64,000 nucleotides of DNA, taken from Antitrichia curtipendula. Lineage: Eukaryota > Streptophyta > Bryopsida > Hypnales > Leucodontaceae. The translations under genes and the position numbers were made by a program. The stretch is from positions 13,100,696 through 13,164,695 of the forward strand of contig OX579638.1 in NCBI GenBank assembly GCA_951230915.1, written 5' to 3'. How positions within the stretch are numbered: the stretch's first letter is position 1; every line of letters starts with the position of its first letter. Shown piece by piece: positions 60,705 to 64,000 of the stretch. The notes beneath the pieces are model-generated. The model saw nothing but the letters and a program-made list of their open reading frames with translations, was not told where the DNA came from and did not search any database.

Positions 60705-62060
60705 ATGAAGATGGACTTGCAGGAATTTCCTGTTGACATGATTTCAGCGACATGTCTGCTATTAGGGATGCTTCTCAACACTAATTGGGCTCTACTGGAC
60801 GCAATGTCCAGCACCGTAGATGAAGACAGTGCTCAGGATTGGAATGCAGATTTCCTGAACACCAAAACTATGTCCATAGACACAGACGTGCTCTTTCAGT
60901 CAGCTTTGAACCACTTCCATTTGTGGAGTTATTATAGTTACTTGGATGAAGATTTAGGGTACTGGGTGAAACCTCATTCAACCACGTGGTTTTTACAATT
61001 CTTATTGCACGAATACAATGACAGGCGTTGGATTGAAATGTTTCATTTTAGTAAACATTTTGTTTTTAATTTAGCTTCTCTGATAGCTCTAGCGATCCGT
61101 AAATAAGACACTAACTACCGCTTTGCAGTGCTAGTGCCAATGCGTTTGGCATGCACTCTATTTAAATTGAGTCACGGTGCTAGTTTCTTGATATGCAGTG
61201 AAATGTTTGCGGTCGGAAGGAGCATGGTTTTAATTATGTTGCGGCAAGTGGTTAATGCTATTAATGTGGCACTTCAAAATGAAATCAGCTAGCCTTGGAC
61301 AGAGCACGTTACTAATACGGCCACAGCTTTCCAAGAGCTTTGTGGATTGTCTGGTGTCTATGGTGCAATGGACGCAACACACATAGCAATCAGCAAACCA
61401 CATCTTGGCGCTAAGGACTACTTTTACTTCAAGACTGGAGGATATAGCATAACCTGTCAAGCGGTGGTCGACACTTCAAAGTGTTTCACGGATTTATACG
61501 TCGGTATGCCATGTTCAACGAACAACTCAACGATGTTGCGGAGGTCCACCTTATTCCATCGAGCACAGCATCAAAATTTGTGGGACATGTCATTGTCATT
61601 CAATGGCTTTGCACCTTACCTTATTGCGGATGTAGGTTACCCTTTACTTCCTTGGCTTATGGTTCCACATAGGCAGCACAACCAACTCTCTATTTCAGAC
61701 CGTTTCTTTAATCGGAGGTTGAGCAGGGGTCGCGTTGTCGTGAAGAACGCTTTTGGAATTCTGAAACTTAGTTTCAAAGAATTGCTTGATAAATGTGAAT
61801 TGGATGTGACTATAATCCCAGATGTCGTTACTTGTTGTGCGATATTGCACAATGTTCTCTTGAACCAGTTGCAGGAGGAGATTGAATTCCTTCTTCATGT
61901 TGTTCGGAATGAAGAGCACACACAACGCCGACAAGTTGTCGATGTACCCGCTGCCCTTGAGCTTGAAGCAAAGGTCCTCGACATCAACATCGAAGCTGTT
62001 GTGGAGAAACGTTCTGACTTGGGAGTGTATCTCACTTTGCAACGAATAGCTCTGATTTAA
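60705..62060 (+). pseudogene. PIF/Harbinger (HARBI1-like, DDE_4) transposase, inactive
   Basis: One reading frame runs from the ATG at 60705 to 62060 (452 codons), broken only by TAA at 61104-61106 and TAG at 61290-61292. The first catalytic Asp is in YGAMDATHIAI (61371-61373). The second is in LIADVGYPLLPWLMVPH (61629-61631). The third position, normally Glu before the NAFG motif, is Lys (RVVVKNAFGILK, 61743-61745). The substrate for this family is the ends of its own element; it acts in the nucleus with a Myb/SANT-like partner. Two stops and loss of the catalytic Glu make it dead, yet the frame is otherwise well kept, so the copy is fairly young. Confidence 0.8.
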
Positions 62061-63211
62061 AGTGGATAAATCCGGCTTCTCAATTTTGGCTCTCTAATGC
62101 TTTCATGCTGCAATACTGTCGGATATTTCTTTGACGCCAATGATGCACATCGCAGCCTCGAAGTTGATTTTTTTGTTGGTCTGTGGTTTGCTCATCGTCA
62201 CATTGTGCAAGCCACTTTGTCTTGCACTATGAGTGCTGGATTCACATGTCTAGTGCATGCTATTCGTGTCCTACAGATGTGCCGTGACCTAAGCTTTTAT
62301 GTCCATCGTTTTTCTAATTACAGATTGCCGCAACATGCTGCTCTCACCAGAAAACTGCAACAACGTGCAGGAAAGTTAGTCGTCCCTGTGTGTACATCGA
62401 CACTCCTGATCAGAGAGGCAAACAATGCCGATATTAGACCCTGACTTCACATCTCGTTGGTCAGTGCGGTACAATGCACGACCTCGATGATTACTGGCAT
62501 ACAACACAAGCCGTATTGAAGACTGATTTCAATTTAATGAGAAGGAGGTTGTTGCTAAGCAACTAGTTTTGGTACTTAATTCGGCACTTTCCAGAGCCGA
62601 CGTTCTCAATGCCTGAGCAAAGGCGCCATTGGCAGCAGGTAGCGATGTTGTTTTCCAGGAGTGGACTCATTGTCAAAAAAGTTCAGAATTTTTGTAGTGG
62701 ACCATGCCTCAGACCAGCTACTGGGCCACCTACTGAGAAGCCAGGTGACTTGCCCTGTGCAGGTTACACTCTAGTAGCAACTGCCAGCAACGTGGCATTC
62801 AAAACTTTTTTGAACCTCTAACTTGATATGCACAACACGAACATTGTTATTGTATATATTTTTATTTTCAGTAAAGAAAATTTTTACACTTGAAAGCGTT
62901 TTGTTGCTCTGTCCATGTGATTGTATGAAGTCTGCTTCTGAGCATGTCTATAAGCTACCGTACCTATACTGAAATGAGTATAACGGGTACTTCGGAAGAG
63001 AGGGGGGAAAAAAAGGGACAAGGACTGCGTGTCCACAGAAATATACAGAGTACAGAGTGACTTTGATATTACTGCATTCACAACCTCCGTGATTCTAATG
63101 CCGCTATGTGAATGAAAAAACTCAATGGAAAAAATACTCTCCGCAAGGGGAATTTGGGGATTCGGTGGGAAGTGCAGATTGAAGTCCTTCATGCAGTGCA
63201 CCTTTCGCTGA
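62061..63211. other. Region between the two convergent PIF genes
   Basis: Frames at 62097-62444 and 62609-62821 have no recognisable domain. Probably 3' untranslated sequence plus degraded element sequence. Confidence 0.35.
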
Positions 63212-63907
63212 TTACCACGCTTGTGCAATGGCTTCAGAACCCATAGGGACAGAGGGAGAGTGTGACGAACGTTTCCCAAACCCACAACTCATTACATGAG
63301 ACATGTTAGCTAGGCATTGCACCACTTGCCCTTGTTTTTCAATTGCTAGCTTTGCATTGTCATTGGCAGTGTGTGCATTTTCGTGAAGCCATCTGTCTCG
63401 CTCCATCTGGTACTCCATTTGTTTTGTAAATAAATTGAGCTGCATGTTGATCTTGGAGCATTCAATCTCACGTCCAGCCGTAGCAATGTCCTTCATTTAG
63501 GTGGACATAGCATCGCTCGTCGCTCAGGTGGCCTCAGCAATGAGAAAGTGTCCCGAAATACTTCTCCGACACACACCCGTACTGCCTAGTACCGCTCTTT
63601 TGTTTGCACCATCACTAGTGTTGGAGGAGCTCAAAATGATAGTTGGAGGTGTTGGTGGGGGAAAGGACTTGCCGGCGGCTAGTAGTATTGGAGTTGGCCT
63701 CATCAACGGTGTTCCAAAAGCTGATGGAGTTTTCTTCCTTGGAAATGAAGCATCAGGGTTGTCCATGGAATGACTGCAGTCGTCATTGTCGCTGCTGAAG
63801 AGTGTTGCTTCCACATCTTTGTGTACGTTGCTCAAATGATGGCGTTGTCCTTGGACGTCATTGCTAATGGCTACTACAGGGTTGTAGTTGCTATTGTCCG
63901 ACGCCAT
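63212..63907 (-). pseudogene. PIF-associated partner protein (C-terminal part), broken
   Basis: Two open blocks lie in one minus-strand frame: 63907-63524, Ser/Pro/Asp-rich (KSFPPPTPPTIILSSSNTSD), and 63496-63212. The second is a charged helical tail (KINMQLNLFTKQMEYQMERD, then ANDNAKLAIEKQGQVVQCLA). Two stops separate them, TGA at 63526-63524 and TAA just before 63496; both could arise from CGA and CAA by C-to-T. The tail resembles that of the Myb/SANT-like second protein of PIF/Harbinger elements. The DNA-binding domain itself is not visible before 63907 and may lie in an upstream exon. Confidence 0.45.
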
Positions 63908-64000
63908 AAGGTCTCAAGAATGCGGAGGTTGCATTGTGGGATGTGTTTGGTACCACTTGTGAATTTGAAAAAAAAAATTCTTCTGCAAACGAATGTGGCA

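Larger units (their letters stand above)
60110..64000 (+). mobile_element. PIF/Harbinger element, left end and most of the body; runs off the window
   Basis: The left end GGGTACCTTCGCACCAGC directly follows TAA (60107-60109), matching the 3-base TWA duplication and G-rich start of PIF/Harbinger elements. Inside are a DDE_4-type transposase on the plus strand and a partner gene on the minus strand, the usual two-gene layout. The right end lies beyond 64000. Confidence 0.65.

Overview
The window looks like nuclear DNA of a land plant. Coding sequence is scarce, the one long gene has GT-AG introns, TATA boxes of the TATAAAAGG type recur, and most of the sequence is old transposable elements of many superfamilies. 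The one large intact coding region joins two plant-type modules: a diverged double AP2 domain, including its plant-specific linker, and a kelch/F-box-type beta-propeller. Plant piggyBac, Tc1-like, CACTA, PIF/Harbinger and Ty3-type remnants sit together. A non-seed plant (moss, liverwort, fern or lycophyte) would fit, but that is inference; no marker gene fixes the lineage.

Layout. 0.4-3.4 kb: a 3 kb element with piggyBac-type ends (TTAA|CCCC...GGGG|TTAA) filled with an array of CCAANTTGG-like palindromes. 3.7-5.0 kb: right part of a CACTA element with two minisatellites. 5.0-12.4 kb: three arrays of GTCCGATNAGTCGGAC-like palindromes, each upstream of a TATA-like box and a decayed gene; one gene is a recognisable protein-kinase relic. 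13.2-13.8 kb: two nested MITEs. 16.6-23.4 kb: scrambled Ty3/gypsy gag and pol pieces with inverted LTR-like repeats, invaded by a 3.7 kb non-autonomous LTR-type element. 25.3-27.0 kb: two piggyBac-type MITEs. 27.0-34.7 kb: a very AT-rich island with the AP2-kelch gene (three exons modelled, about 1,299 residues). 35.5-37.3 kb: a CACTA element with a TA-flanked hairpin MITE inside it and a large imperfect palindrome. 37.4-38.1 kb: a second CCAANTTGG array. 38.1-40.1 kb: a complete but dead Tc1 element. 42-46.6 kb: unidentified coding-like debris. 46.9-51.7 kb: a second copy of the non-autonomous LTR-type element. 52.0-53.2 kb: a piggyBac transposase relic. 55.9-59.0 kb: two more piggyBac-type MITEs. 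59.5-59.7 kb: a hairpin MITE with CACTA ends. 60.1 kb to the window end: a PIF/Harbinger element with its DDE transposase and an opposing partner gene, both broken.

The AP2-kelch gene is the only candidate for a working host gene. Nearly all other coding relics carry stops explained by C-to-T or G-to-A changes (CAA to TAA, TGG to TAG or TGA), as expected for silenced, cytosine-methylated transposons. The piggyBac transposase relic and five TTAA-flanked MITEs point to past piggyBac activity in this genome.
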